Source: Paenibacillus catalpae
GTDB taxonomy: Bacteria; Bacillota; Bacilli; Paenibacillales; Paenibacillaceae
Direction of reading: 5' to 3'
Length of the DNA stretch: 64,000 bases
NCBI RefSeq assembly: GCF_900112695.1
Contig: NZ_FOMT01000003.1
Span: 706,553 to 770,552, forward strand
A model generated the notes under the pieces. That model saw only the letters and a program-made list of their open reading frames with translations. It had not been told where the DNA came from and made no database searches. Positions 56,690 to 64,000 of the stretch are shown here, in pieces; within the stretch, counting starts at the first letter, position 1; the number at the start of each line of letters is the position of its first letter. The position numbers and the translations under genes were made by a program.

Positions 56690-57889
56690 TTATTCTTTTT
56701 CAGTAAACGAACCAAAATCCGTCAATTTAATGTCATAGGTGAAATTGACCTCTGAACGGCTGAACGTTTCATCCCAATCCTCCTTCACCTGCTTCCAGAC
56801 GGAAGGATATACAATAGCAAGCCGCTGGCCGAAGCCGGCAACATCTACTTTATACGTAGACTGCAGCTTTTTCATTAACCTCTGTATCATTTGTGTCAGT
56901 TTTTCCTCAACGATCTGACTGGTTTTCTCCGCATAGTAATTTGTTGAAGGGATGTTGTTTTTGTTCCAGGTTTCAATGAGGCGTCCTTCCACAGCGAGAT
57001 TAACTTTAAATGATATTTTACCCTCATTCACAAAGGGGGTGATTTTACTTTTCATCGATTTAATCTCGTAAGCTAACGGCTGGTTGTCCCAGTCATAGGC
57101 TTTAATCGTACCGGCTTTCCCGTTGTTTGTCATCCATGCGAGACATTCCGCATCTTCCTGATTTAAGTTTCCGATCCAATGGCCGGAAGATCCTTTAATG
57201 ATGCCAGCCCCGGAAAATTCGATTTCCCCGCCTCCTGACACCAGATTCTGCAGGACAAAGCTTTTTTTGGTCTTCATCAGCGCATCTAGTTTGGACAGGG
57301 TAACTGAATCAAGCACTTTGCTGGTTCTCATTTGATTTCGATACATGCCTGCAATATGGAATGAAGGTACTTCATTGCGTTCACTGGATTCAAGTGTTTC
57401 CTTGGCTTCACCCTGACTAATATACACCTTGGTGCTGGGACGAATATCGTTGTCGCGCAGGACAAAGTCAGTCACCTGCTCGATCGTTTGCTTTCTCAGA
57501 AGTTTGGACGATATGACAATGACCTTTAGATGGTGTCCGATAATCGGCTGGTCGAGACGGACGGAGAACTGGCGGAAGATTTCCAGAATGGAATCACCGC
57601 TGCCGGAGACATTCAGATAAGGTTTATTTGTACCCGTATTGCTTTTATCTTTTGTCCTTACGGTTTTCATCGGAACAATCTGGATGGTGGTCATTACTTT
57701 ATTGTGCTTGGAATATTCCGCACCTTTCATTTCGAATTCCTTCTCAACAGGCGCCGGTTGTCCGATATCAATCGCCATGCCGGTGTACATCCCAAGATCT
57801 TCGATTTCTTTGCTGCTCCAACAGCCCGTCAATACGAAAGGAAGGAGAAGATACAGGAATAGCATTTTTAATTGTCTATATCTATACAT
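56690..57889 (-). CDS. Ger(x)C-family spore germination lipoprotein
   Basis: A 399-residue lipoprotein with signal MYRYRQLKMLFLYLLLPFVL and lipobox LTGC, then CWSSKEIEDLG, the usual Ger(x)C start. The three-domain body ends with the conserved region in which a long helix (QIVEEKLTQMIQRLMKKL) precedes the last strands. It is the C subunit of a nutrient germinant receptor on the outer face of the spore inner membrane. It overlaps the B-subunit gene by 8 bases and is the last gene of the operon. Confidence 0.92.
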   Translation of the reverse strand: MYRYRQLKMLFLYLLLPFVLTGCWSSKEIEDLGMYTGMAIDIGQPAPVEKEFEMKGAEYSKHNKVMTTIQIVPMKTVRTKDKSNTGTNKPYLNVSGSGDSILEIFRQFSVRLDQPIIGHHLKVIVISSKLLRKQTIEQVTDFVLRDNDIRPSTKVYISQGEAKETLESSERNEVPSFHIAGMYRNQMRTSKVLDSVTLSKLDALMKTKKSFVLQNLVSGGGEIEFSGAGIIKGSSGHWIGNLNQEDAECLAWMTNNGKAGTIKAYDWDNQPLAYEIKSMKSKITPFVNEGKISFKVNLAVEGRLIETWNKNNIPSTNYYAEKTSQIVEEKLTQMIQRLMKKLQSTYKVDVAGFGQRLAIVYPSVWKQVKEDWDETFSRSEVNFTYDIKLTDFGSFTEKE

Positions 57890-58985
57890 GTTGTTTTAAT
57901 CCTTTTTTTCGTAAGATCCATATAAACGAGAGCAGAACAGGCAGCATCAGGAACAGCGCTAGTCCCATCGAACCGATAGCGTCACCGAGGGCAAAAACAT
58001 CTTGAATACTATTGGGTACCATAGCCGCCAGGAAAATCACTGGGACCATACCATAGATGACAGGAGTTACGGAAAATTTAAATAATTGGGATATTCCCAG
58101 CGAGGCTTGAAAAAAGAAACTACAGAAGTTGCAGAACATTTGCATCAGCCAGATAACCATTAAAGGAAATTCCAATCGTTCCACGAAAAAACCGGTAATT
58201 TCAAAGCTTCTGATTAAGTCTATCGTTGGCCACGTGCTATTGATGACCGAATCGATGGAGAGACCTCCAATAACGAAGACGATCGTTAGAAAATATAAGG
58301 CGAACGGGATGGCGATGCCTCCTATCATCGCTTTGACCGCTTGTTGGGGATGCTGCATAAAGGCAACCAGAGTCATAACAACCTCGGAGCCTGTATACAC
58401 CAAGACAGATGACTTTAATCCATGAAGCACCGGGAGGACGCCGCTGCCGAGAACGGGGCGTAAATTGTTGAAATCAAATAAGCGAAGGCTAAATCCGAAA
58501 GAGACGAGCAGCACCAGTATGGTGATCGGAAATACGATTTGAAACACCCTGGCAATTGAATTAATGCCGCCTAAGACCAAATAAGTGCCTGCCCAAATAA
58601 ATGGAATAATAACAGCCCAGATCGGCGTACCCTCCAGCAGGAAAAACAGCGTAACCTCGGCGAGCGATCGGATTTCAAAGCCCGCGACAAGGATAAAATA
58701 AACGACGAGCAACAGACAAAGTAACAGGCTAGGCAGTCTGCCGGCAATTCTGCCGGCATATTGAAAAACGGTCTGTCCAGGAAACTGTTGGGATAATTTG
58801 ACCATCAGCAGAATAGTAAGCATGACGATAAAACCGCCAACCAGAATAGTCAGCCAGGAATCGGGAGTTCTCATTTCTTGGGTAATGCTGCGGGGCATGG
58901 TCAGAATTCCGGCGCCAAGCACAGTATTTGTTAGGAAGACAGCCGCTTGCGAAGTCGTGATTTTATCATCTGTACGAGTGAACAA
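57882..58985 (-). CDS. GerAB/GerB-type spore germination permease
   Basis: A 367-residue membrane protein with ten predicted helices of the APC superfamily. It starts with TSQAAVFLTNTVLGAGILTMPRSITQ, the family's unwound-helix region. It is the B subunit that binds the germinant within the spore inner membrane. It lies between the A and C subunit genes on the minus strand, 25 bases after the A-subunit stop. Confidence 0.92.
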   Translation of the reverse strand: MFTRTDDKITTSQAAVFLTNTVLGAGILTMPRSITQEMRTPDSWLTILVGGFIVMLTILLMVKLSQQFPGQTVFQYAGRIAGRLPSLLLCLLLVVYFILVAGFEIRSLAEVTLFFLLEGTPIWAVIIPFIWAGTYLVLGGINSIARVFQIVFPITILVLLVSFGFSLRLFDFNNLRPVLGSGVLPVLHGLKSSVLVYTGSEVVMTLVAFMQHPQQAVKAMIGGIAIPFALYFLTIVFVIGGLSIDSVINSTWPTIDLIRSFEITGFFVERLEFPLMVIWLMQMFCNFCSFFFQASLGISQLFKFSVTPVIYGMVPVIFLAAMVPNSIQDVFALGDAIGSMGLALFLMLPVLLSFIWILRKKGLKQHV

Positions 58986-59010
58986 GGCGAAGCCTCCTAA
59001 CGATAAATGA

Positions 59011-60645
59011 TTATTTGCGTTTGTTATTTCGTGTCTTAAGCATTGCCGGTCTCCGCTTCATAAGGGAAAGGGGGGCACGGAAAAAGAGATCCTTCCAGTC
59101 CGTTGCCCGGAAAGGAGATGCCGGGGTTAGATAAGGAACGCCAAAGCTCTTTAATTTGGTCAGATGACTGCACAATAACAAGAAGAACAGGATCGTTCCG
59201 AACATTCCGAGAAATGCTGCAAATATCATACCTATAAAACGCAGGATGCGAAGCGTGACTCCAGCGCTGTAAGTTGGAATCGAGAAGGAGGAAATTGCTG
59301 TTACCGCAACAACGATGACGAGGAAGGGACTGACAATCCCTGCTTGAACGGCTGCATCACCGATAATGAGACCCCCGACAATGCCCATGGCAGGTCCAAT
59401 GGGCTTCGGCAATCGAATACCCGCCTCCCGCAATATTTCAATCGAAACTTCCAGGATAAGCACTTCAATCAGCGCGGGAAATGGAACGCCCTGCCTTGTC
59501 TCGATAATGGATAGAGCCAGCTCGGTCGGTATCAGACCGGGATGAAAGGCGATTAACGAAATATAGAGCGCGGGACCCATTAAAGCCACGAAGGCAGCGC
59601 CAAAACGCAGCATCCGTAGCAGGGAGCTCGGGATCCATCGCTCGTAATAATCTTCAGGAGTTTGCAAAAGCATGCTGAAGGTGACCGGGACGATTAAAGC
59701 AAAGGGTGTCCCATCAAGCAAAATAGCAATTCGTCCTTCCAGCAAAGCATTGATAACCCGGTCGGGACGCTCAGTATTCTGAACCTGTTGAAAAGGGCTT
59801 AAATAGTTATCTTCGATTAACTGCTCAATATAACCGGAATCTGCAAGAAAGTCAGCATTCAGGTTGCTGACTCGAGTCTGAACCTCCTGCAGCAGATCTG
59901 GATTGACGATATCCTTCATGTAGGCAAGCACAAGATCCTTCTGTAATCGCGTGCCGACGCGATAGCTTTTCATTTCCAGCTGGTCGCTAAAGCCCTGGCG
60001 GCGCAGCAAAGACGTATTTTCGCTCAATACCTCAGAGAAGCCGATTCTTGGACCTCGAATCAACGCTTCAGACACTGGCTCAGTAATGGATCGATTAGTA
60101 CCGTTCGGAAATTCTATCAGCAGTCCATGCGGAATGCCTTCAATAAGCAGGCCGGCATGTCCGAACAGTACGGATCGGTTAAAGATATCGATATCGGATA
60201 CTTTGCTCAGGTTGTTGAAAGGAAGCAATTCTTCAGACTTAACCGTTCCTGCCAGCAAGCCGTCTGTTGCTTCAAACATTAAAAACTCCATAATCCTCAT
60301 ATTAAGTACCCGCTCATTCTGCATGCCATCCACGCAAAACAGTGTACCCCGGGCATTTAGCTTCTTTATCGGGAGTTCTCTGGCATGCAAGTCGCTGTTG
60401 GAGCCAATTCTCGAATAGATCGCTTGCAAATCGGTCTGGTAATCTCCGCTGAAAGGCATGACTTCAGGAGTGGAGACTGAGCTTTGAATAGTCTTATTAG
60501 TTTCAAGATTCCTTCCGTTTCCAACGAATGAGTGAAGCTTCTTATACATCCTTGTAACCAAGATTGGAACGAGGAGCGCAATTAAAGCCTGACAAAAAAC
60601 GCTCCAGCTTGGGATATGAACAACGACGGAAGATAGGAATGACAA
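59011..60645 (-). CDS. GerAA/GerA-type spore germination protein
   Basis: A 544-residue A subunit starting at TTG 60645 behind AGGGGGA. The soluble N-terminal part (about 70-290) contains the conserved ELLPFNNLSKVSD and FGHAGLLIEGIPHGLLIEF regions. It is followed by the membrane part with about five helices and the motifs PFQQVQNTERPDRVINALLEGRIAILLDGTPFALIVP and RQGVPFPALIEVLILEVSIEILREAGIRLP. It is the first gene of the gerA-gerB-gerC operon, the standard order. Germinant specificity cannot be read from sequence. Confidence 0.93.
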   Translation of the reverse strand: MSFLSSVVVHIPSWSVFCQALIALLVPILVTRMYKKLHSFVGNGRNLETNKTIQSSVSTPEVMPFSGDYQTDLQAIYSRIGSNSDLHARELPIKKLNARGTLFCVDGMQNERVLNMRIMEFLMFEATDGLLAGTVKSEELLPFNNLSKVSDIDIFNRSVLFGHAGLLIEGIPHGLLIEFPNGTNRSITEPVSEALIRGPRIGFSEVLSENTSLLRRQGFSDQLEMKSYRVGTRLQKDLVLAYMKDIVNPDLLQEVQTRVSNLNADFLADSGYIEQLIEDNYLSPFQQVQNTERPDRVINALLEGRIAILLDGTPFALIVPVTFSMLLQTPEDYYERWIPSSLLRMLRFGAAFVALMGPALYISLIAFHPGLIPTELALSIIETRQGVPFPALIEVLILEVSIEILREAGIRLPKPIGPAMGIVGGLIIGDAAVQAGIVSPFLVIVVAVTAISSFSIPTYSAGVTLRILRFIGMIFAAFLGMFGTILFFLLLCSHLTKLKSFGVPYLTPASPFRATDWKDLFFRAPLSLMKRRPAMLKTRNNKRK

Positions 60646-60732
60646 GGATGGTATTCCCCCTAAGCTGTATTAAGCTATTGTGTCTTTCAAGTTTTCCAAA
60701 GTTTTCTTGATTTTAGTCACAAAAAAATATTA

Positions 60733-61641
60733 TTAAACAGAAATTATCAGGCTGTCCAAACAAGCATGCTTCATATACTGGATAAATGTCCTGACCTGGT
60801 AGGCGATTAATTCATCCTTCCGGTAGGCCAAGCAAATATGGCGCTGCTGCACTTTCCCCGGCAGCTCGCGCAGCACAAGCTCCTTAGCTTCCACTTCTCT
60901 TTTCACGCTCCGCCACGGCAGAATGCCAATTCCGATCCCATGCTTGACGGATTCCTTAATCGTTTCAATTGCGCCAAGCTCCATGCCAACGGTCCATTCC
61001 AGCCCATTGTCTCTTGCCCACATATCGGATAATTCCCTTGAGGTTGAGCCATGCTCATGCAGGAGGAAGGATTGTCCCCGCAGATCGTCAATTGAAATGG
61101 TCGCTTGATGGGCGAGAGGGTGGCTGTAGGGCAGCACCAGCTTCAGATCATCATCGGCCAGCGGGATAATCTCCAGATCATCATGCGGGCGAACGATTAA
61201 CGATACAACAGCTACATCAATATCGAATTCTCTCAGCAGCTTCATCACGGTACCGGCCTGCTTCACCGTTAGCTGAGGAATGACTTTGTCATAGCTGGAC
61301 TGAAAAGCAGCCAGAAACGGCGGCAGGAAATACGTTGCAGGCGTATAGCTGGCGCCTATTTTTAATTGTCCGCGGCCTTGCTCCCGGTGCTCCTTCATCA
61401 GCTGGCTGGATTCATCCAATAACGCACAAATCCGTTTGGCATATGGTAACAGGGTTTGTCCCGCATCTGTCAGCCTAAGCTGCCGGGGATGCTTGTAGAA
61501 CAGCTCTACACCAATGTCTTCCTCGAGTTTTTTCAGGTGAAAGCTGACGGTGGGCTGTTTAAGCTGAAGCTCGGCGGCTACCTCTGTTAAGGTGGACAAG
61601 CGGGCTGCATGGGCAAATACGCGAAGCTGCTGAATATTCAT
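60733..61641 (-). CDS. LysR-family transcriptional regulator
   Basis: A 302-residue LysR protein with helix-turn-helix at about 16-40 (TLTEVAAELQLKQPTVSFHLKK) and a substrate-binding-like effector domain from about 90. It resembles the CysL/YwfK-like branch in overall form, but the effector is unknown. It is divergent from the iron/thiamine-type ABC importer at 61808 and probably regulates it. Confidence 0.9.
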   Translation of the reverse strand: MNIQQLRVFAHAARLSTLTEVAAELQLKQPTVSFHLKKLEEDIGVELFYKHPRQLRLTDAGQTLLPYAKRICALLDESSQLMKEHREQGRGQLKIGASYTPATYFLPPFLAAFQSSYDKVIPQLTVKQAGTVMKLLREFDIDVAVVSLIVRPHDDLEIIPLADDDLKLVLPYSHPLAHQATISIDDLRGQSFLLHEHGSTSRELSDMWARDNGLEWTVGMELGAIETIKESVKHGIGIGILPWRSVKREVEAKELVLRELPGKVQQRHICLAYRKDELIAYQVRTFIQYMKHACLDSLIISV

Positions 61642-61694
61642 TTTTGGTTCATCTCCTTATCTCTTCTGCCATACTATAGATAATTTCGATGAAC

Positions 61695-61710
61695 CTATCA
61701 ATAAGGATAG
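61695..61710. promoter_or_regulatory. Possible LysR-binding palindrome
   Basis: CTATC and GATAG flank six bases in the 166-bp gap between the divergent lysR gene and the importer. LysR proteins usually bind such interrupted dyads (T-N11-A type). Related ATAGATAA/TATC elements lie just upstream. Confidence 0.4.
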
Positions 61711-61807
61711 ATGTTATTTAATGTAATCTTATCATTCACTTAATCTTCCATTTACAATCCCTCGTTAATCTGAGAATGAAAGAAGAAGACATTGGAGGGG
61801 TAGAGAA

Positions 61808-62941
61808 ATGGCAAAAGGTTATAGAATGAAGGGTTTTATGCTTGCAAGCGTATTGATGGCAACGGCAGCCCTGTCGGCGTGCGGAAATAACGGCAACAAT
61901 GAGGCAAACACGGCAGCAACAAACAGTACAAACGCTGCAGCAACGACAGAAGCAAGCACCGAGCCAACGACCGAAGCTGCTGCGGAAAGCCCGGCTGCAG
62001 ACGCGAGCAAGGATGAGCCGCTTGTCGTGTATTTGAATGACTTTGACGATATTATAAAGCCGATGTTTGAAGAGAAAACAGGCTATAAGCTGGAGATTGT
62101 CTCCGGCAACGGCGCAGAGATCGCTTCCCGCATCGAAGCCGAGAAAGGCAATCCGCATTGGGATGTTGTATGGATGGATTCGATGCCAACGATTGACCAA
62201 ATGGGCAAAAACGGACAGCTGCTTGACAGCTGGCAGCCAAGCAACCTGGATGGTCTGACAGACTTTGCGAAAGGTCTTGTCCCTGCGAACAACACCTACT
62301 TCCCTACGGGTGAGCATGCTGCATCCGTTATCGTCTATAACACGAAAGCATTTGACGCAAACAGTGCTCCTAAAACCTGGGATGACCTGATTGATGCGAA
62401 GTTCAAAGGTGCAATCGGCATGGCCGATCCGGCAGTTGCGGCACCGGCATATCCATTTGTAGCGTGGTTCTTCCAGTCGGAAGGCATGGACCAAGGCAAA
62501 AGCTACTTCGACAGCCTGCTTAAGAACGGTGTGCATGTCTATCCGAAAAACCCGAACGTAGCCAAGGCTCTGACTGACGGTGAGATCAAGGCTGCAGCGC
62601 TTCAAGAAAGTAATGCTTACACGCTCAAAAACGCGGGCGAGCCTGTTGATATTATTTGGCCGGCGGAAGGCGCACCGGCTTCGGTACGCGTAGCAGCGAT
62701 TCAAAAGGAGTCCAAGCATCAGGAAGCCGCAAAAGCATTTGTAGAGTTCCTGCTTGATCCGGCAACCCAGCAGGCACTGATTGATAAAGGTGACGAAAGC
62801 TACTTCGAACCATCGGTAAAAGGCGTTAACGCGAAGGCTGACCGTGCGGCAGATGCGAAGCTGGTTGTAGCGGAAGCGGGCTGGGCAGGCGAGCACGAGG
62901 GCGAAATTAAACAGTGGTTTGCAGATAAAGCGGTGAAATAA
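61808..62941 (+). CDS. ABC transporter substrate-binding lipoprotein, ferric-iron/thiamine/phosphonate type
   Basis: A 377-residue lipoprotein behind GGAGGGG, with signal peptide and lipobox ALSAC (Cys25). A long Ala/Thr/Glu linker (about 30-73) precedes a compact binding domain. LVVYLNDFDDIIKPMFEEKTGYKLEIVSG and ARIEAEKGNPHWDVVW-type segments match the AfuA/FbpA/ThiB group. The paired Tyr of ferric-binding proteins is not obvious, so iron is not assured. The stop overlaps the permease start (TAATG). Confidence 0.88.
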   Translation: MAKGYRMKGFMLASVLMATAALSACGNNGNNEANTAATNSTNAAATTEASTEPTTEAAAESPAADASKDEPLVVYLNDFDDIIKPMFEEKTGYKLEIVSGNGAEIASRIEAEKGNPHWDVVWMDSMPTIDQMGKNGQLLDSWQPSNLDGLTDFAKGLVPANNTYFPTGEHAASVIVYNTKAFDANSAPKTWDDLIDAKFKGAIGMADPAVAAPAYPFVAWFFQSEGMDQGKSYFDSLLKNGVHVYPKNPNVAKALTDGEIKAAALQESNAYTLKNAGEPVDIIWPAEGAPASVRVAAIQKESKHQEAAKAFVEFLLDPATQQALIDKGDESYFEPSVKGVNAKADRAADAKLVVAEAGWAGEHEGEIKQWFADKAVK

Positions 62942-64000
62942 TGCTGCGAATTTGGACGCAAGGAAACCGGACTGGCTGGCTCGTGCTGGCCGTCCTGTTT
63001 CTTCTTATTCTGCTGCCGCTTATTGCCGTTGTTATCCAAGTACTCCTGCCGGGAGTATTTTTTGGTCATTTCGAGCTGGGTAACCTATCGCTGCTGCTGG
63101 ACGTATTCCGGCGGCCGCTTTGGTATGTTTCCTTGAAAAACTCCGTCATCCTGGGCATTGGAACGACATTGCTTGGGACGATTCTTGGCACGGCGATCGC
63201 CATGGCCAGATCGAATTGGGCCTTCCCGGGTGCAAAGCTGCTTGATTTTGCCGTATGGATTCTTATTATTACGCCTTCGTTTATATTGGCGCAGGGCTGG
63301 GTTATGTTTGCTTCCGCCGACGGGCTTGCTGCGCAGTGGCTGGGCTGGCATAGCCTGCATTCGTTTATTTTCCAACCGGTTGGTCTTATCGTGGTCATGA
63401 CGCTCAGCAAATTCCCTCTCGCCTACTTAACGGTCTATTCGGCGCTCGAGTGGAAGGTTGACCGGCTGAGCGAGGCCGCTCGTTTGTCCGGCGGCTCAAG
63501 CTGGACGGTATGGCGGACGATTCAGGCTCCGCTCTTGATGCCGGCTATTTGTTCCGGCGCCATGCTGGTCTTTATGGATACGGTAGGCGACTTTGGTCTG
63601 CCGGCGTCGATCGCGACGATATTCCGGTTCCCGACCTTGCCTTATTCGATTTATTCGGCCTTGTATACGTCGCCGATCCGGTTCGATATGGCCGGGGCGT
63701 TATCCTTTTATCTCGTATTGCTCATTGCACTGGCGATGAGCGTTCAGCTGTATGCGATGCGGAAGTCACGGTATGATTTCCTGTCCTCGAGGGCTACACG
63801 GTCGGAACCTAAGAAACCGCGCAAGGGCGGGATTTATCTCGTTATCGGCAATATTGTATTTCTTGCAGTTGTGATCGGCATTCCATTTGGCTCTAACCTG
63901 CTAATGTCTATATCAGGAGGCTCATCGGCAGGCAAGGGACGTGAGCTGACGTTTGAACATTATAAAGCTTTGTTTGCCGGAAATAATGACATGCTGCTCG
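62941..64000 (+). CDS. ABC transporter permease, AfuB/FbpB type, cut by the window end
   Basis: ATG 62941 overlaps the previous stop, and the frame stays open to base 64000 (353 residues so far). The first half is a complete six-helix permease unit with EAA loop LSEAARLSGGSSWTVWRTIQAPLLMPA. After a cytoplasmic linker (KSRYDFLSSRATRSEPKKPRKGG) a new membrane helix begins, showing the doubled two-permease architecture typical of ferric-iron and thiamine-type importers. The second half and the ATPase gene lie outside the window. Confidence 0.88.
   Translation, partial: MLRIWTQGNRTGWLVLAVLFLLILLPLIAVVIQVLLPGVFFGHFELGNLSLLLDVFRRPLWYVSLKNSVILGIGTTLLGTILGTAIAMARSNWAFPGAKLLDFAVWILIITPSFILAQGWVMFASADGLAAQWLGWHSLHSFIFQPVGLIVVMTLSKFPLAYLTVYSALEWKVDRLSEAARLSGGSSWTVWRTIQAPLLMPAICSGAMLVFMDTVGDFGLPASIATIFRFPTLPYSIYSALYTSPIRFDMAGALSFYLVLLIALAMSVQLYAMRKSRYDFLSSRATRSEPKKPRKGGIYLVIGNIVFLAVVIGIPFGSNLLMSISGGSSAGKGRELTFEHYKALFAGNNDMLL

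Noticed and set aside
61736..62896. Minus-strand open frame of 386 codons opposite the binding lipoprotein
   Set aside because: Cys/Arg/Phe-rich antisense composition, no ribosome site; the plus strand encodes a clear lipoprotein.

Overview
The window looks like chromosome from a spore-forming, plant- or soil-associated Firmicute, most likely Paenibacillus or a close relative. The evidence is strong AGGAGG-type ribosome sites, a GerA/GerB/GerC germination operon, a Spo0E-like protein, collagen-like surface proteins, many two-component/ABC sugar loci of YesMN/Lpl type, and roughly balanced base composition. I see no rRNA, tRNA, CRISPR array, transposase or phage gene. The species is an inference.

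Layout. 1-1073: a collagen-like gene on the minus strand, cut by the left edge. 1.3-4.1 kb: a glycosyltransferase, then an AraC regulator divergent from a PhyH-type dioxygenase. 4.1-7.0 kb: MarR regulator, ABC exporter and DUF1697 protein. 7.0-8.5 kb: a short-chain dehydrogenase and a Gly/Pro-rich probable spore-surface protein with a SigK-like promoter. 8.5-11.5 kb: cidR divergent from cidA-cidB, then a DMT exporter. 11.5-13.2 kb: a C-protein-like regulator divergent from an alpha/beta-hydrolase-fold protein that lacks the catalytic Ser and His. 13.2-16.3 kb: small accessory genes, including a nucleotidyltransferase next to a histidine-kinase remnant.

16.4-32.5 kb: a glycan-use region with an AraC regulator, GH31 alpha-xylosidase, GH3 beta-glucosidase, a YesMN-type two-component system, a three-gene Lpl-type importer and a GH95 fucosidase. 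None of the enzymes has a signal peptide. Together they fit import and cytoplasmic breakdown of fucosylated xyloglucan-type oligosaccharides. 33.3-41.4 kb: a second two-component system, a CUT1-type importer and a large FAD oxidoreductase.

41.5-49.9 kb: a myo-inositol operon iolD-E-C-A-G-B ending in a LacI-family regulator. A consensus promoter with a perfect 16-bp palindrome over the start point lies ahead of iolD. Neither an iolJ aldolase nor a dedicated inositol transporter is present here.

50-56.6 kb: Spo0E-like and small membrane proteins, a MocR-type regulator divergent from an AbrB-type membrane protein, an epimerase-like protein, a GIY-YIG-like protein, a Qnr-like pentapeptide protein and a TolB-like propeller. 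56.7-60.6 kb: germination operon on the minus strand. 60.7-64.0 kb: a LysR regulator divergent from a ferric-iron/thiamine-type ABC importer, whose permease runs off the right edge.
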